From positions 372,001 to 436,000 of the IMG/VR virus record IMGVR_UViG_3300027749_002876: DNA of 64,000 nucleotides; one strand, 5' to 3'. This DNA is from a virus. The position numbers were made by a program, and so were the translations under genes. Below the pieces are notes generated by a model. The model saw nothing but the letters and a program-made list of their open reading frames with translations. It did not search any database and was not told where the DNA came from. Shown piece after piece: positions 44,418-50,904 of the stretch. How positions within the stretch are numbered: the stretch's first letter is position 1; every line of letters starts with the position of its first letter.

Positions 44418-44555
44418 ATGATGAATAAACCTTGTAACATGCTGAAACATATCGGACAGTGGCTAACGTTAGCCAGTGCATCCTTTGTGCCAGCATATCC
44501 ATCAAGTATTCGTGGCTCAAATGATAACCAAGAGATAAGCCCGGGGACTAGGTAA
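44418..44555 (+). CDS. Short ORF (45 aa) in a promoter-terminator unit
   Basis: MMNKPCNMLKHIGQWLTLAS has a weakly hydrophobic middle and no recognisable family. A perfect 16-nt palindrome (TGGCTAACGTTAGCCA, 44460-44475) lies within it. No Shine-Dalgarno is visible. The transcript between the sigma70 promoter and the terminator is about 230 nt, so this could equally be a small regulatory RNA. Confidence 0.4.
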   Translation: MMNKPCNMLKHIGQWLTLASASFVPAYPSSIRGSNDNQEISPGTR

Positions 44556-44583
44556 CAAGTTAACATCATAACTACTTTTATCT

Positions 44584-44620
44584 AACCCCTGGGAACTAAG
44601 AAATCTCAGGGGTTTTTGCT
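44584..44620 (+). terminator. Strong rho-independent terminator
   Basis: An 11-bp stem (AACCCCTGGGA with TCTCAGGGGTT, one G-U), a 9-nt loop and TTTTTGCTTTT. Confidence 0.88.
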
Positions 44621-44634
44621 TTTACAGAGAGGAT

Positions 44635-44663
44635 TTGACAATAAATGGATAAAGAGATACAAT
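44635..44663 (+). promoter_or_regulatory. Sigma70-like promoter TTGACA-N17-TACAAT
   Basis: It is directly downstream of the terminator. The -10 lies inside the first codons of the following 55-aa ORF, so it may instead serve the downstream tRNA transcript. Confidence 0.6.
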
Positions 44664-44812
44664 ACAAAACTACTGAAACAAAGCGTGATTGGTTTAGCAA
44701 TCATGTTCTGACGAAGGAGCAAGTAGCACAGTTGATACAAAATAAGATCGACCGTGCTAAAGTCTATCAAGAGGCTGTTAAGAAAGTCAACCGACTAACT
44801 TATACTGATTGA
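44645..44812 (+). CDS. Small hydrophilic protein (55 aa)
   Basis: MDKEIQYKTTETKRDWFSNH and VLTKEQVAQLIQNKIDRAKV look like a real helical protein. AGAGAGGA lies upstream. The overlap with a sigma70-like promoter means either the ORF is read from further upstream or the promoter is spurious. The function is unknown. Confidence 0.5.
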   Translation: MDKEIQYKTTETKRDWFSNHVLTKEQVAQLIQNKIDRAKVYQEAVKKVNRLTYTD

Positions 44813-45044
44813 TGACAGCGTGAATAGGCAACGAGAGCCGGAATACAGCGTTAAATGTATCGAATGGGCGGACAGTACACATGAAAGCATGGAGACAACA
44901 TGTTAGTAAGACTACTGGGTAGGGTATTAACCCTACCATGTCGTGTAGAGATACACGGCATTCTAAAATATACCTAGTGAAAAACAATATTAGCTGAAAA
45001 CGCTAGACCCATTAGATCAGGGAGTACTAGGTGTGTTTTAGAAT
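44813..45044 (+). ncRNA. Structured tRNA leader region
   Basis: No gene is seen. Hairpins include GGTAGGGT/ACCCTACC (44918-44937, 4-nt loop), extended by ACATG/CATGT, and CGTGT/ACACG (44943-44956), before the 21-bp stem starting at 44958. It is probably the processed 5' leader of the tRNA-Arg/Lys transcript. Confidence 0.45.
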
Positions 45045-45046
45045 GC
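44958..45046 (+). other. 21-bp stem ending at tRNA-Arg(ACG) 5' end
   Basis: 44958-44978 pairs with 45026-45046 over 21 bp, with two G-U pairs. The 47-nt loop holds a TAGC/GCTA hairpin and a CCC/GGG pair. The 3' strand ends 1 nt into the tRNA. It is a likely pre-tRNA processing structure. Confidence 0.6.
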
Positions 45047-45121
45047 GACCGTAACTCAGATGGATAGAGTACTAGGCTACGAACTTAGGAGTCGGGAATT
45101 CGAATTTCTCCGGTCGCACCA
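45045..45121 (+). tRNA. tRNA-Arg(ACG)
   Basis: The acceptor GCGACCG/CGGTCGC, anticodon loop CTACGAA and encoded CCA are visible. The anticodon ACG would need host A-to-I editing to read all CGN partners. Confidence 0.9.
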
Positions 45122-45127
45122 ATATAT

Positions 45128-45204
45128 GGAAGCATAACTCAGTTGGCTAGAGTAACGGACTTTTAATCCGTGAGTCGAGGGTTCGAATCCCTCTGCTTCC
45201 ACCA
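45128..45204 (+). tRNA. tRNA-Lys(TTT)
   Basis: The acceptor GGAAGCA/TGCTTCC, anticodon loop CTTTTAA, TTCGAAT T-loop and encoded CCA are visible. Confidence 0.95.
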
Positions 45205-45205
45205 G

Positions 45206-45213
45206 TATAAATA
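45206..45213 (+). promoter_or_regulatory. TATAAATA late promoter box, 4 nt before ATG
   Basis: An exact TATAAATA starts 2 nt after the tRNA-Lys CCA and ends 4 nt before ATG 45218. Confidence 0.7.
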
Positions 45214-45217
45214 CTGC

Positions 45218-45403
45218 ATGATAATTCAAACCATATCAGCAGTAAACGATATTACCAATCATCAATATCGCACAACAGTTTATAAAACATTAGAAGATCC
45301 TGCAACTAATAAGCAATACTTAGAGGTTGTACAGTATCTATACGATAAAGTAGGTAAATTAGAGCCTACACATTATAATAATCAAATAGATAAAAAAGCC
45401 TAA
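45218..45403 (+). CDS. Small protein between tRNAs (61 aa)
   Basis: I chose ATG 45218, after TATAAATA. The product MIIQTISAVNDITNHQYRTT, then LEVVQYLYDKVGKLEP, is globular with no known family. There is no Shine-Dalgarno; translation would be leaderless. The longer frame runs through tRNA-Lys and is not credible. Confidence 0.55.
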   Translation: MIIQTISAVNDITNHQYRTTVYKTLEDPATNKQYLEVVQYLYDKVGKLEPTHYNNQIDKKA

Positions 45404-45493
45404 GGAAACGTGGCAGAGTCCGGCCTATTGCAACAGTCTTGAAAACTGTCGATCCGAAAGGGTCCGTGAGTTCGAATCTCACCGTTTCTACCA
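45404..45493 (+). tRNA. tRNA-Ser(TGA)
   Basis: A type II tRNA with long variable arm (CGATCCGAAAGGGTCCG), anticodon loop CTTGAAA and encoded CCA. Confidence 0.93.
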
Positions 45494-45494
45494 T

Positions 45495-45571
45495 GGTGCT
45501 TGTCGTCAAGCGGTTAAGACCTCGGATTGTGATTCCGATATACGTGGGTTCGAATCCCATCAAGCACCCCA
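45495..45571 (+). tRNA. tRNA-His(GTG)
   Basis: The anticodon loop is TTGTGAT. The extra G-1 (45495) opposite discriminator C is encoded, as in bacterial tRNA-His. The encoded CCA overlaps the next spacer. Confidence 0.93.
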
Positions 45572-45572
45572 A

Positions 45573-45647
45573 GGATGTATAGCACAGCGGTAGTGCAATT
45601 CCTTCATACGGAATAGGTCAGTAGTTCAAATCTACTTACATCCACCA
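45573..45647 (+). tRNA. tRNA with CAT anticodon (probably Ile2, reading ATA)
   Basis: The acceptor GGATGTA/TACATCC, anticodon loop TTCATAC and CCA are visible. The window has two other CAT tRNAs that look like elongator and initiator Met, so this one is probably the lysidine-modified Ile2 type. That is inference. Confidence 0.8.
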
Positions 45648-45651
45648 TTAC

Positions 45652-45728
45652 AGCCTCATAGCTCAGTTGGTTAGAGCAATGTGTTGATAACGCATAGGTC
45701 CTCTGTTCGAGTCAGAGTGAGGCTACCA
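45652..45728 (+). tRNA. tRNA-Ile(GAT)
   Basis: The acceptor AGCCTCA/TGAGGCT, anticodon loop TTGATAA and CCA are visible. Confidence 0.94.
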
Positions 45729-45733
45729 TTTAT

Positions 45734-45808
45734 ACCCCCTTCGCCAAGCGGTAAGGCCTCGGATTTTGATTCCGACATTCGGTGGTTCGAATCCATCAGG
45801 GGGTGCCA
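45734..45808 (+). tRNA. tRNA-Gln(TTG)
   Basis: The acceptor ACCCCCT/AGGGGGT, anticodon loop TTTTGAT and CCA are visible. Confidence 0.92.
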
Positions 45809-45812
45809 GTGA

Positions 45813-45818
45813 TAAATA
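45813..45818 (+). promoter_or_regulatory. TAAATA box, 4 nt before ATG
   Basis: GATAAATATAGAATG: it follows tRNA-Gln and ends 4 nt before the ATG at 45823. Confidence 0.6.
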
Positions 45819-45822
45819 TAGA

Positions 45823-46377
45823 ATGATTTATTATAAACCATTAGAAATAGATTATTTTGCTACCATTATAAATAAATGTTTAGCATACGTAAAAACAGTC
45901 GATAGAGCCTATACTAGATCGTTGGCAAATACTAATTGGTATTATCTTGATTTAGAAATGTTAATGAAGGTATGCCCCGAACTTCAATTGGCATTTCAAA
46001 AACATGACTTAAAAATTATAATGGCAGCAGTCTATGTAATGTATTTACCTAAACACAGTAGACCTCATATTGACGCTTACCCTTCACACGCCAGAGTAAA
46101 TTTACCATTACTAAATTGTCAAGACACATATACTAATTTTTATACTAGTGACACTGAATCTCCAAGATATGTTAATCCAGATGGTGGTGGGAGATTCTGT
46201 TTCATGGCTGATAAGTATGAAAATCTAGTATTAGTTGATAGAGTAGAAATAAAACAAGCGACGGTGTTAAGAACAAAAGTATTGCATAGTGTGTATTTAC
46301 CCATAGATAATCCTGTGCCTAGAATTACACTATCATTAGCTTTTGACAAAGACCCTATTTATTTACTTGAAAATTAA
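45823..46377 (+). CDS. Putative 2OG-Fe(II) oxygenase-like protein (184 aa)
   Basis: The start MIYYKPLEIDYFATIINKCL was chosen because the longer frame enters tRNA-Gln. A jelly-roll-like core has an HxD pair in SRPHIDAYPSHARVN, and a distal His followed by Arg in VLHSVYLPIDNPVPRITLSL, the spacing of Fe(II)/2OG enzymes. A hydroxylase acting on protein or tRNA is possible. It has its own TAAATA box. The family assignment rests on motif spacing only. Confidence 0.6.
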   Translation: MIYYKPLEIDYFATIINKCLAYVKTVDRAYTRSLANTNWYYLDLEMLMKVCPELQLAFQKHDLKIIMAAVYVMYLPKHSRPHIDAYPSHARVNLPLLNCQDTYTNFYTSDTESPRYVNPDGGGRFCFMADKYENLVLVDRVEIKQATVLRTKVLHSVYLPIDNPVPRITLSLAFDKDPIYLLEN

Positions 46378-46380
46378 CTG

Positions 46381-46541
46381 TTTATGGGATAGACGATAGG
46401 TTTAAGTCCCTGTCAATCTAATCACAGTGGGGTTAACTGTGATGACACTATAGTATGATTGACGGGTAGTATAAACTTGCCTATACGAGACAATCTAATG
46501 AGGCTTATTAACAATAAGATAGTTAGGCTCCCACCTTTATT
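46381..46541 (+). ncRNA. Structured gene-free stretch before tRNA-Arg(TCG)
   Basis: There is no ORF. A nested structure pairs CCC-GTCAATC (46408-46418, one bulge) with GATTGAC-GGG (46457-46466) around an inner 8-bp hairpin ATCACAGT/ACTGTGAT (46421-46443). Two more hairpins follow: GTATA/TATAC (46469-46486) and CTTATT/AATAAG (46504-46518). Confidence 0.45.
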
Positions 46542-46616
46542 GGGTCCTTAGTTCAATGGATAGAATACGATGCTTCGAACTTCGGGATGTGGGTTCAATT
46601 CCTGCAGGACCCGCCA
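46542..46616 (+). tRNA. tRNA-Arg(TCG)
   Basis: The acceptor GGGTCCT/AGGACCC, anticodon loop CTTCGAA and CCA are visible. The anticodon stem has one T-T mismatch. Confidence 0.88.
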
Positions 46617-46625
46617 ACAAGTGAT

Positions 46626-46631
46626 TAAATA
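46626..46631 (+). promoter_or_regulatory. TAAATA box (late promoter candidate)
   Basis: ATTAAATACA lies 33 nt before the ATG of the HNH gene, which also has AAAAGGAG. Confidence 0.5.
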
Positions 46632-46664
46632 CAATTAGTGATAATAACAGAAAAGGAGTACTAC

Positions 46665-47225
46665 ATGGCTGTTCTAGCACTAGATATCTCGGGAGTTCCC
46701 CGGCAATGGATATCAAATGATGACGCAATTACCTATAAAGCAAAAGATGCCATTGCATGGTCAATGGGGAACATTGTGGCTAGATATCGAGGTGGCACAC
46801 AAAATGACGGCACATTAAGTTACTTAGAAGCTAGTAGCATTATTGCCATCAAAGGTCATGGATTCAATCCATATAAACACTCATGTGTAGCACTAACTAA
46901 TAAAACATTGTTCGGTCGTGATAGACATGTATGTGCTTATTGCGGTGAACAGTTTCCCAATTATCATCTATTAAGTCGTGACCACATTGTCCCTAGAAGT
47001 AAGGGTGGTGAAAACACTTGGATGAACGTGGTTACCAGTTGTAAAACTTGTAACAGTAAAAAAGGACATAAGAGTTTAAAAGAAGTACGTATGGAATTAT
47101 TATACGCACCTTATGTCCCAAATCACTACGAAAATATGATACTACAACATAGAACTATACTTGCTGACCAAATGGAATATTTGTTAGCAGGTGTTCCAAA
47201 ACATAGTAGAATATTATTAAGTTAG
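46665..47225 (+). CDS. HNH endonuclease (186 aa)
   Basis: The HNH core RHVCAYCGEQFPNYHLLSRD, HIVPRSKGGENTWMN, VTSCKTCNSKKGHKS has two CxxC zinc-binding pairs and the catalytic His. The N-terminal 90 residues (MAVLALDISGVPRQWIS) are typical of a conserved HNH group in bacteria and phages. The start was chosen at 46665 because of the strong site AAAAGGAG. It is probably a free-standing homing endonuclease among the tRNAs. Confidence 0.88.
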   Translation: MAVLALDISGVPRQWISNDDAITYKAKDAIAWSMGNIVARYRGGTQNDGTLSYLEASSIIAIKGHGFNPYKHSCVALTNKTLFGRDRHVCAYCGEQFPNYHLLSRDHIVPRSKGGENTWMNVVTSCKTCNSKKGHKSLKEVRMELLYAPYVPNHYENMILQHRTILADQMEYLLAGVPKHSRILLS

Positions 47226-47254
47226 TGTACAATATTATTAAATAAAATACATAT

Positions 47255-47330
47255 TCCTTGATAGCTCAGTCGGTAGAGCAAAGCACTGTTAATGCTTGGG
47301 TCACACGTTCGAACCGTGTTCAAGGAGCCA
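47255..47330 (+). tRNA. tRNA-Asn(GTT)
   Basis: The acceptor TCCTTGA/TCAAGGA, anticodon loop CTGTTAA and CCA are visible. Confidence 0.94.
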
Positions 47331-47337
47331 AATTTCC

Positions 47338-47411
47338 GCCCTACTAGTACAATGGTAGTACACTGGTTTTGTAATCCTGTGATGGCAGTTCAATTCTGTC
47401 GTGGGGCACCA
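47338..47411 (+). tRNA. tRNA-Thr(TGT)
   Basis: The acceptor GCCCTAC/GTGGGGC, anticodon loop TTTGTAA and CCA are visible. The anticodon stem has two T-T mismatches, so stability or function is somewhat uncertain. Confidence 0.8.
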
Positions 47412-47439
47412 AATAAATGCTGTTTTTAGAGTTGAGGAC

Positions 47440-47445
47440 TAAATA
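47440..47445 (+). promoter_or_regulatory. TAAATA box (late promoter candidate)
   Basis: ACTAAATACT lies 23 nt before the ATG of the second HNH gene. Confidence 0.5.
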
Positions 47446-47468
47446 CTAGTATACAAGAAAGTTCAACT

Positions 47469-48068
47469 ATGAAAATGAGCAAATCACAAGCAGGTAAATT
47501 AGGCGCAGAAGTTTCTGCACTAATTACAGCAAAAAAAAAGCAAGCAAATATAGAAGCATATCTGTCTAACCCAAAAAAATGTGGGCATTGTAATGCACTC
47601 ATTAATTATGAGGGTAGATATAAAAAATTTTGTAATTCATCTTGCTCTGCATCACATAATAATACAAAAAGATTAATTGTTTCAACTAATAGTTGTCCTC
47701 AATGTAGTAAGCTAATTGGAAAAAATAGTAAATATTGTTCGGTTCGTTGTCAGCAAGATTTTCAATCAGCAGAAACTATTAGAAAATGGATTGCAAGGGA
47801 AACAATAACGGGATTATCTGCTGTTCGCCGGCATATCAAAGAACAACAGGATAGTAAATGTGCTGAATGCGGTATCGCTGAGTGGAATGGAAAAAATATA
47901 ACATTAGAGCTTGAGCATAGAGACGGAAACAGTGATAATAATACTCCTGAAAATTTATGTTTATTATGCCCAAATTGTCATAGCCAAACCCCAACATACA
48001 AAGCAAAAAATAAAGGTAAGGGTAGACATTCGCGCCGAGAGCGATACAAAAACGGTCAAAGTTATTGA
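47469..48068 (+). CDS. HNH endonuclease with zinc knuckles (199 aa)
   Basis: Two zinc-knuckle units (KKCGHCN...KFCNSSC and NSCPQCS...KYCSVRC) precede an HNH core: SKCAECGIAEWNGK, LELEHRDGNSDNNTPENL, CPNCHSQTPTYKAKNK. This arrangement is common in phage HNH homing endonucleases. It is flanked by tRNA-Thr and tRNA-Arg and has its own TAAATA box. Confidence 0.87.
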   Translation: MKMSKSQAGKLGAEVSALITAKKKQANIEAYLSNPKKCGHCNALINYEGRYKKFCNSSCSASHNNTKRLIVSTNSCPQCSKLIGKNSKYCSVRCQQDFQSAETIRKWIARETITGLSAVRRHIKEQQDSKCAECGIAEWNGKNITLELEHRDGNSDNNTPENLCLLCPNCHSQTPTYKAKNKGKGRHSRRERYKNGQSY

Positions 48069-48079
48069 CAACAAAGTAG

Positions 48080-48154
48080 CTGGCGTTAGTATAATGGATA
48101 ATACAATCGGCTTCTACCCGATGAATGTGGGTTCGATTCCTGCACGCCGGACCA
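48080..48154 (+). tRNA. tRNA-Arg(TCT), copy 1
   Basis: The acceptor CTGGCGT/ACGCCGG, anticodon loop CTTCTAC and CCA are visible. The D arm is identical to that of the second Arg(TCT) copy at 50158, so they are paralogues. Confidence 0.92.
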
Positions 48155-48736
48155 TCATTGAATTAGAAGTTGCCAGTCACTATGACTATAATGGTAATCT
48201 TCTAATATTTCTAACATTCGTGAAAAAACTATTAAGGCTCTTTTATGATTTACCAGTTCAGTATGATGAATGTTTATTTTTTTCTCAACAAAAGATTTTA
48301 ATATATTATCACCCTCTTTTTTTAATTTGATTTTTTTTGCAACAATGTTCAATTTTGTTATTAGAGCGTTACAATCTACTATAGCAGTATTGGTTTGATT
48401 TTGTGCATGATGTATGTCAAACTTCATTTGTAAAATTAAATCGTCAAATTCTGGATTTATCTGTTGACTGTATTGTGATACCATATTTGAAAGTCTTGCA
48501 TAAACTTCAGCATCAAGATTGGTATCATCATAATGATCTCCGGTACTATCATAGTGTTCACGTTTAACAGGATCACTTAATGTTTCATATGCTAATTTGA
48601 TTCGTTTAAATTTTTCTATATCACCACCTTTATCGGGATGATGTGTTTGTGCTAGTATTCTATATTTTTGTTTGATATCATCGGGAGTACAATTTTTGGG
48701 TAATTCTAGTTCATCGTATAAGGTGTTGTTTTCCAT
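48155..48736 (-). CDS. J-domain (DnaJ-like) protein (193 aa)
   Basis: Residues 1-65 form a J domain: LYDELELPKNCTPDDIKQKY, the HPD motif in THHPDKGGD, then FKRIKLAYETLSDPVKREHY. The rest is helical with no Gly/Phe or zinc region. It would recruit the host DnaK (Hsp70), as phage J-proteins do. It is transcribed opposite to its neighbours from a TAAATA box 5 nt before ATG; its stop abuts tRNA-Arg(TCT). Confidence 0.85.
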   Translation of the reverse strand: MENNTLYDELELPKNCTPDDIKQKYRILAQTHHPDKGGDIEKFKRIKLAYETLSDPVKREHYDSTGDHYDDTNLDAEVYARLSNMVSQYSQQINPEFDDLILQMKFDIHHAQNQTNTAIVDCNALITKLNIVAKKIKLKKEGDNILKSFVEKKINIHHTELVNHKRALIVFSRMLEILEDYHYSHSDWQLLIQ

Positions 48737-48741
48737 ACGAC

Positions 48742-48747
48742 TATTTA
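48742..48747 (-). promoter_or_regulatory. TAAATA box, 5 nt before ATG (minus)
   Basis: On the minus strand, GATAAATAGTCGTATG leads into the J-domain gene. Confidence 0.6.
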
Positions 48748-48748
48748 T

Positions 48749-48804
48749 CTGGGGTTAGCCTTCTAAGCAATCAATACAGGTTCTATTTTTGTACTATAGA
48801 CCAA
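48749..48804 (+). pseudogene. Decayed tRNA-Arg(TCT) copy lacking the D arm
   Basis: CTGGGGTTAG, then CCTTCTAAGCAATCAATACAG and a degraded T arm and GACCA, align to the intact tRNA at 50158. About 20 nt (D arm and 5' anticodon strand) are deleted. About 8 of the last 45 positions are changed. The adjacent sigma70 promoter is also a diverged copy of that at 50262. Confidence 0.8.
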
Positions 48805-48807
48805 AAT

Positions 48808-48836
48808 TTGACAATAAATTCAATCGGTACTATAAT
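48808..48836 (+). promoter_or_regulatory. Sigma70 promoter TTGACA-N17-TATAAT
   Basis: It has exact consensus hexamers. The stretch TTGACAATAAAT and downstream GTATAGATTG are shared with the promoter at 50262. Confidence 0.8.
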
Positions 48837-48908
48837 ATATGTATAGATTGATTTAGCAGGTATGTTTATAATAAAACCCGCTGATTATTTGTATAAAAAA
48901 CACATCAT

Positions 48909-48914
48909 TAAATA
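48909..48914 (+). promoter_or_regulatory. TAAATA box (late promoter candidate)
   Basis: ATTAAATACGGAG lies 11 nt before the lipoprotein ATG, and the GGAG directly after it serves as ribosome binding site. Confidence 0.5.
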
Positions 48915-48925
48915 CGGAGTTTTCC

Positions 48926-50104
48926 ATGAGAATTAATTCTATTGCTAGTACGATATTAGCAATCATACTTGTAGGATGCGGTGGCGGAGGTGGTCAACCA
49001 ACTACACCTATCATTGAAGCATATCCTCAAATTATAGATAACAATATAAAAAACAAGTTTGCTATTAAAAGTGTAAACATGGTTTTAAATAGTGATAGCC
49101 TGTTAGGACTACCCGGATGGACTAACATTGATGACCATATTAAAAACATTAAAGCATTGGGTGCTAATGATGTTAAAGTAACGATTAGTGCAGGGTATTA
49201 CGATACCCCATCTTCTAATAGTCCTAATTCAAATATTAACTTTAATCCAAGTGACAATGATTTGCTAACATTCTTTCGAAAGCTTAAAGCGGCAGGTTTA
49301 ACTATAACAGTTTACCCTTTTGTACATAAAAATACAAACGTTACCAATTTGTTAAGTACTGTTCATTCATCACCTTCTAATTTTGACGAATGGATATCTA
49401 ACCATACTAGTAGTATGTCAAGAATAGCAAATATAGCACAGCAAGGATCTGTGGATAGATTTGTAATTATAGGAGATGAGGTTCAACATCTAACGTATGA
49501 TGTTAAAAATCAAAATGGTTGGTTAAATCTCATTACAGAAATACGCAAGGTATATAAAGGACAATTAACCACTGTAATATATTCAAATGGAATGTACTAC
49601 AATGGAAAAAATCAGGTTGATATGGTTGGTGAGACTATATTAAGTAAATTGGATATTATTGGTGTAGGATGGTTTCCTAAATACTTAACTAATTCAAATA
49701 ATCCAACAGTTGCTGATTTGATTGCAGGTTGGAAAAATAATACAAATGGTGTAGACACTATTAAGTTTTTTGAATTAGTTAATCAAAAATATAAAAAACC
49801 AATTTGGATAGCTGATATGGCAATTCACAGTTTTGACGGAGACAATATTGATCCTGATAATATATACAACAACCTAATTAATTTAGTAACGGACGAACAG
49901 GAGCAAGCCGATGAATATGAAGCACTATTTACGGTATTGAGTTACAACATGGGCAATTGGTTTTTGGGAATGAGCATTGACAGTTATAACAATTTTCCTA
50001 GCAATTATACATTGCCAAGGCATTTAAATTCACCGTATAGTGAAGATATACGAGGTAAGATCGCTGAGGGTGTTGTCCGTAAATGGTATCGTCAGAAGAT
50101 GTAG
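48926..50104 (+). CDS. Lipoprotein with glycosidase-like TIM-barrel (392 aa)
   Basis: Residues 1-18 form a lipoprotein signal ending in the lipobox LVGC, followed by a Gly-rich linker. Residues about 45-390 look like a GH113-type TIM barrel: ALGANDVKVTISAG, RFVIIGDEVQHLTYD with a candidate acid/base Glu, ITEIRKVYKGQLTTVIYSNG, KLDIIGVGWFPKY, KPIWIADMAIHSFDG. It would be a membrane-anchored enzyme or binding protein of the host envelope, perhaps acting on surface polysaccharide or blocking superinfection. The family placement is by pattern memory and not verified. Confidence 0.7.
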   Translation: MRINSIASTILAIILVGCGGGGGQPTTPIIEAYPQIIDNNIKNKFAIKSVNMVLNSDSLLGLPGWTNIDDHIKNIKALGANDVKVTISAGYYDTPSSNSPNSNINFNPSDNDLLTFFRKLKAAGLTITVYPFVHKNTNVTNLLSTVHSSPSNFDEWISNHTSSMSRIANIAQQGSVDRFVIIGDEVQHLTYDVKNQNGWLNLITEIRKVYKGQLTTVIYSNGMYYNGKNQVDMVGETILSKLDIIGVGWFPKYLTNSNNPTVADLIAGWKNNTNGVDTIKFFELVNQKYKKPIWIADMAIHSFDGDNIDPDNIYNNLINLVTDEQEQADEYEALFTVLSYNMGNWFLGMSIDSYNNFPSNYTLPRHLNSPYSEDIRGKIAEGVVRKWYRQKM

Positions 50105-50107
50105 GGC

Positions 50108-50136
50108 TTGACACTAAATGAGTATTCTGCTATAAT
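50108..50136 (+). promoter_or_regulatory. Sigma70 promoter TTGACA-N17-TATAAT
   Basis: It has exact consensus hexamers, 21 nt before tRNA-Arg(TCT) copy 2. Confidence 0.88.
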
Positions 50137-50157
50137 ATAGACAAGCCAAAAATCTAT

Positions 50158-50232
50158 CTGGGGTTAGTATAATGGATAATACAGCTGCCTTCTAAGCAGT
50201 CAATACAGGTTCGATTCCTGTACCCCGGACCA
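50158..50232 (+). tRNA. tRNA-Arg(TCT), copy 2
   Basis: The acceptor CTGGGGT/ACCCCGG, anticodon loop CTTCTAA and CCA are visible. It has its own sigma70 promoter. Confidence 0.93.
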
Positions 50233-50261
50233 AATGTTGTTTATTTACAACAACTAATAGT

Positions 50262-50290
50262 TTGACAATAAATCCAAATAGTGCTATACT
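50262..50290 (+). promoter_or_regulatory. Sigma70 promoter TTGACA-N17-TATACT
   Basis: First of two tandem promoters ahead of the large structured RNA region. Confidence 0.75.
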
Positions 50291-50343
50291 CTATGTATAG
50301 ATTGATTGAACAAGTTCTTGGACACAGAGACACAAAAAAGAAT

Positions 50344-50372
50344 TTGACAATAAATGGTGATTGTGATACAAT
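50344..50372 (+). promoter_or_regulatory. Sigma70 promoter TTGACA-N17-TACAAT
   Basis: Second tandem promoter. The predicted start is near 50379. Confidence 0.75.
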
Positions 50373-50434
50373 CATAGCATGAGTTGAAAAAGTCATCGTA
50401 CTAATCAACAAAGTTCTTTAAAAAGTTAAGTTAT

Positions 50435-50468
50435 CATATAGCCCTGTACAAGTTACAGGGACTATATG
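50435..50468 (+). other. 14-bp hairpin after a boxA-like element
   Basis: CATATAGCCCTGTA pairs with TACAGGG-CTATATG (one bulged A) around a 5-nt loop. The order boxA-like then hairpin resembles a nut-type antitermination site. Confidence 0.5.
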
Positions 50469-50698
50469 TAAACATATTAAGGGTTACCTGATCCGTTAGG
50501 ATGTACGAAGGTTATAAGGGTATCGACGGATACACGCCGAGACATACATCAGGAAGCGTATGATAACGAAAGTTATGAACGTGACGGGCAGTTAGGCAGT
50601 AATGACGAAGTTCAGAGTTCCCGGTGTACAAGCCGGGGTACAGGAGACGGTCCTGGACAGACGAATGTAGTTCCCATAATGTGTTTTCATATAGTGTG

Positions 50699-50822
50699 TT
50701 ATTAGTTTTGCTGATGTAAGCCATGGGGGAAACGTCAACCCTGAGTAACTATGTATATAAACGGTAGTGTGGCCACCAATTCCGTTGAGACATAGCAAAC
50801 AGTGCGTCAGCAAAACTAATAA
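50699..50822 (+). other. 16-bp stem ending 6 nt before tRNA-Glu
   Basis: TTATTAGTTTTGCTGA pairs perfectly with TCAGCAAAACTAATAA, extendable by wobble pairs, around a 92-nt loop. Confidence 0.6.
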
Positions 50823-50828
50823 TATTTG

Positions 50829-50904
50829 GCTCGGTTCATCTAGCGGCCTAGGATAGTGCCCTTTCACGGCATTCACACGGGTTCGAATCCCGTACCGAGC
50901 TCCA
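50829..50904 (+). tRNA. tRNA-Glu(TTC)
   Basis: The acceptor GCTCGGT/ACCGAGC, anticodon loop CTTTCAC and encoded CCA are visible. Confidence 0.93.

Noticed and set aside
44990-45025. Degenerate tRNA-Phe in the loop of the 21-bp stem (CTGAAAA-like loop)
   Set aside because: The GAA triplet is not placed after T33 in a 7-nt loop and no acceptor or T arm fits.
48062-48092. Sigma70 promoter TTGACA...TATAAT at 48066
   Set aside because: The spacing is 19 nt and the -10 lies inside the D arm of tRNA-Arg(TCT), so the match is probably accidental.
50500-50825. tmRNA
   Set aside because: GGTATCGACGGATAC resembles the tmRNA 5' end and AGT-AAT-GAC-GAA resembles a tag start. But the frame runs on for over 30 codons without an ALAA-like end, and no matching 3' acceptor half is found.
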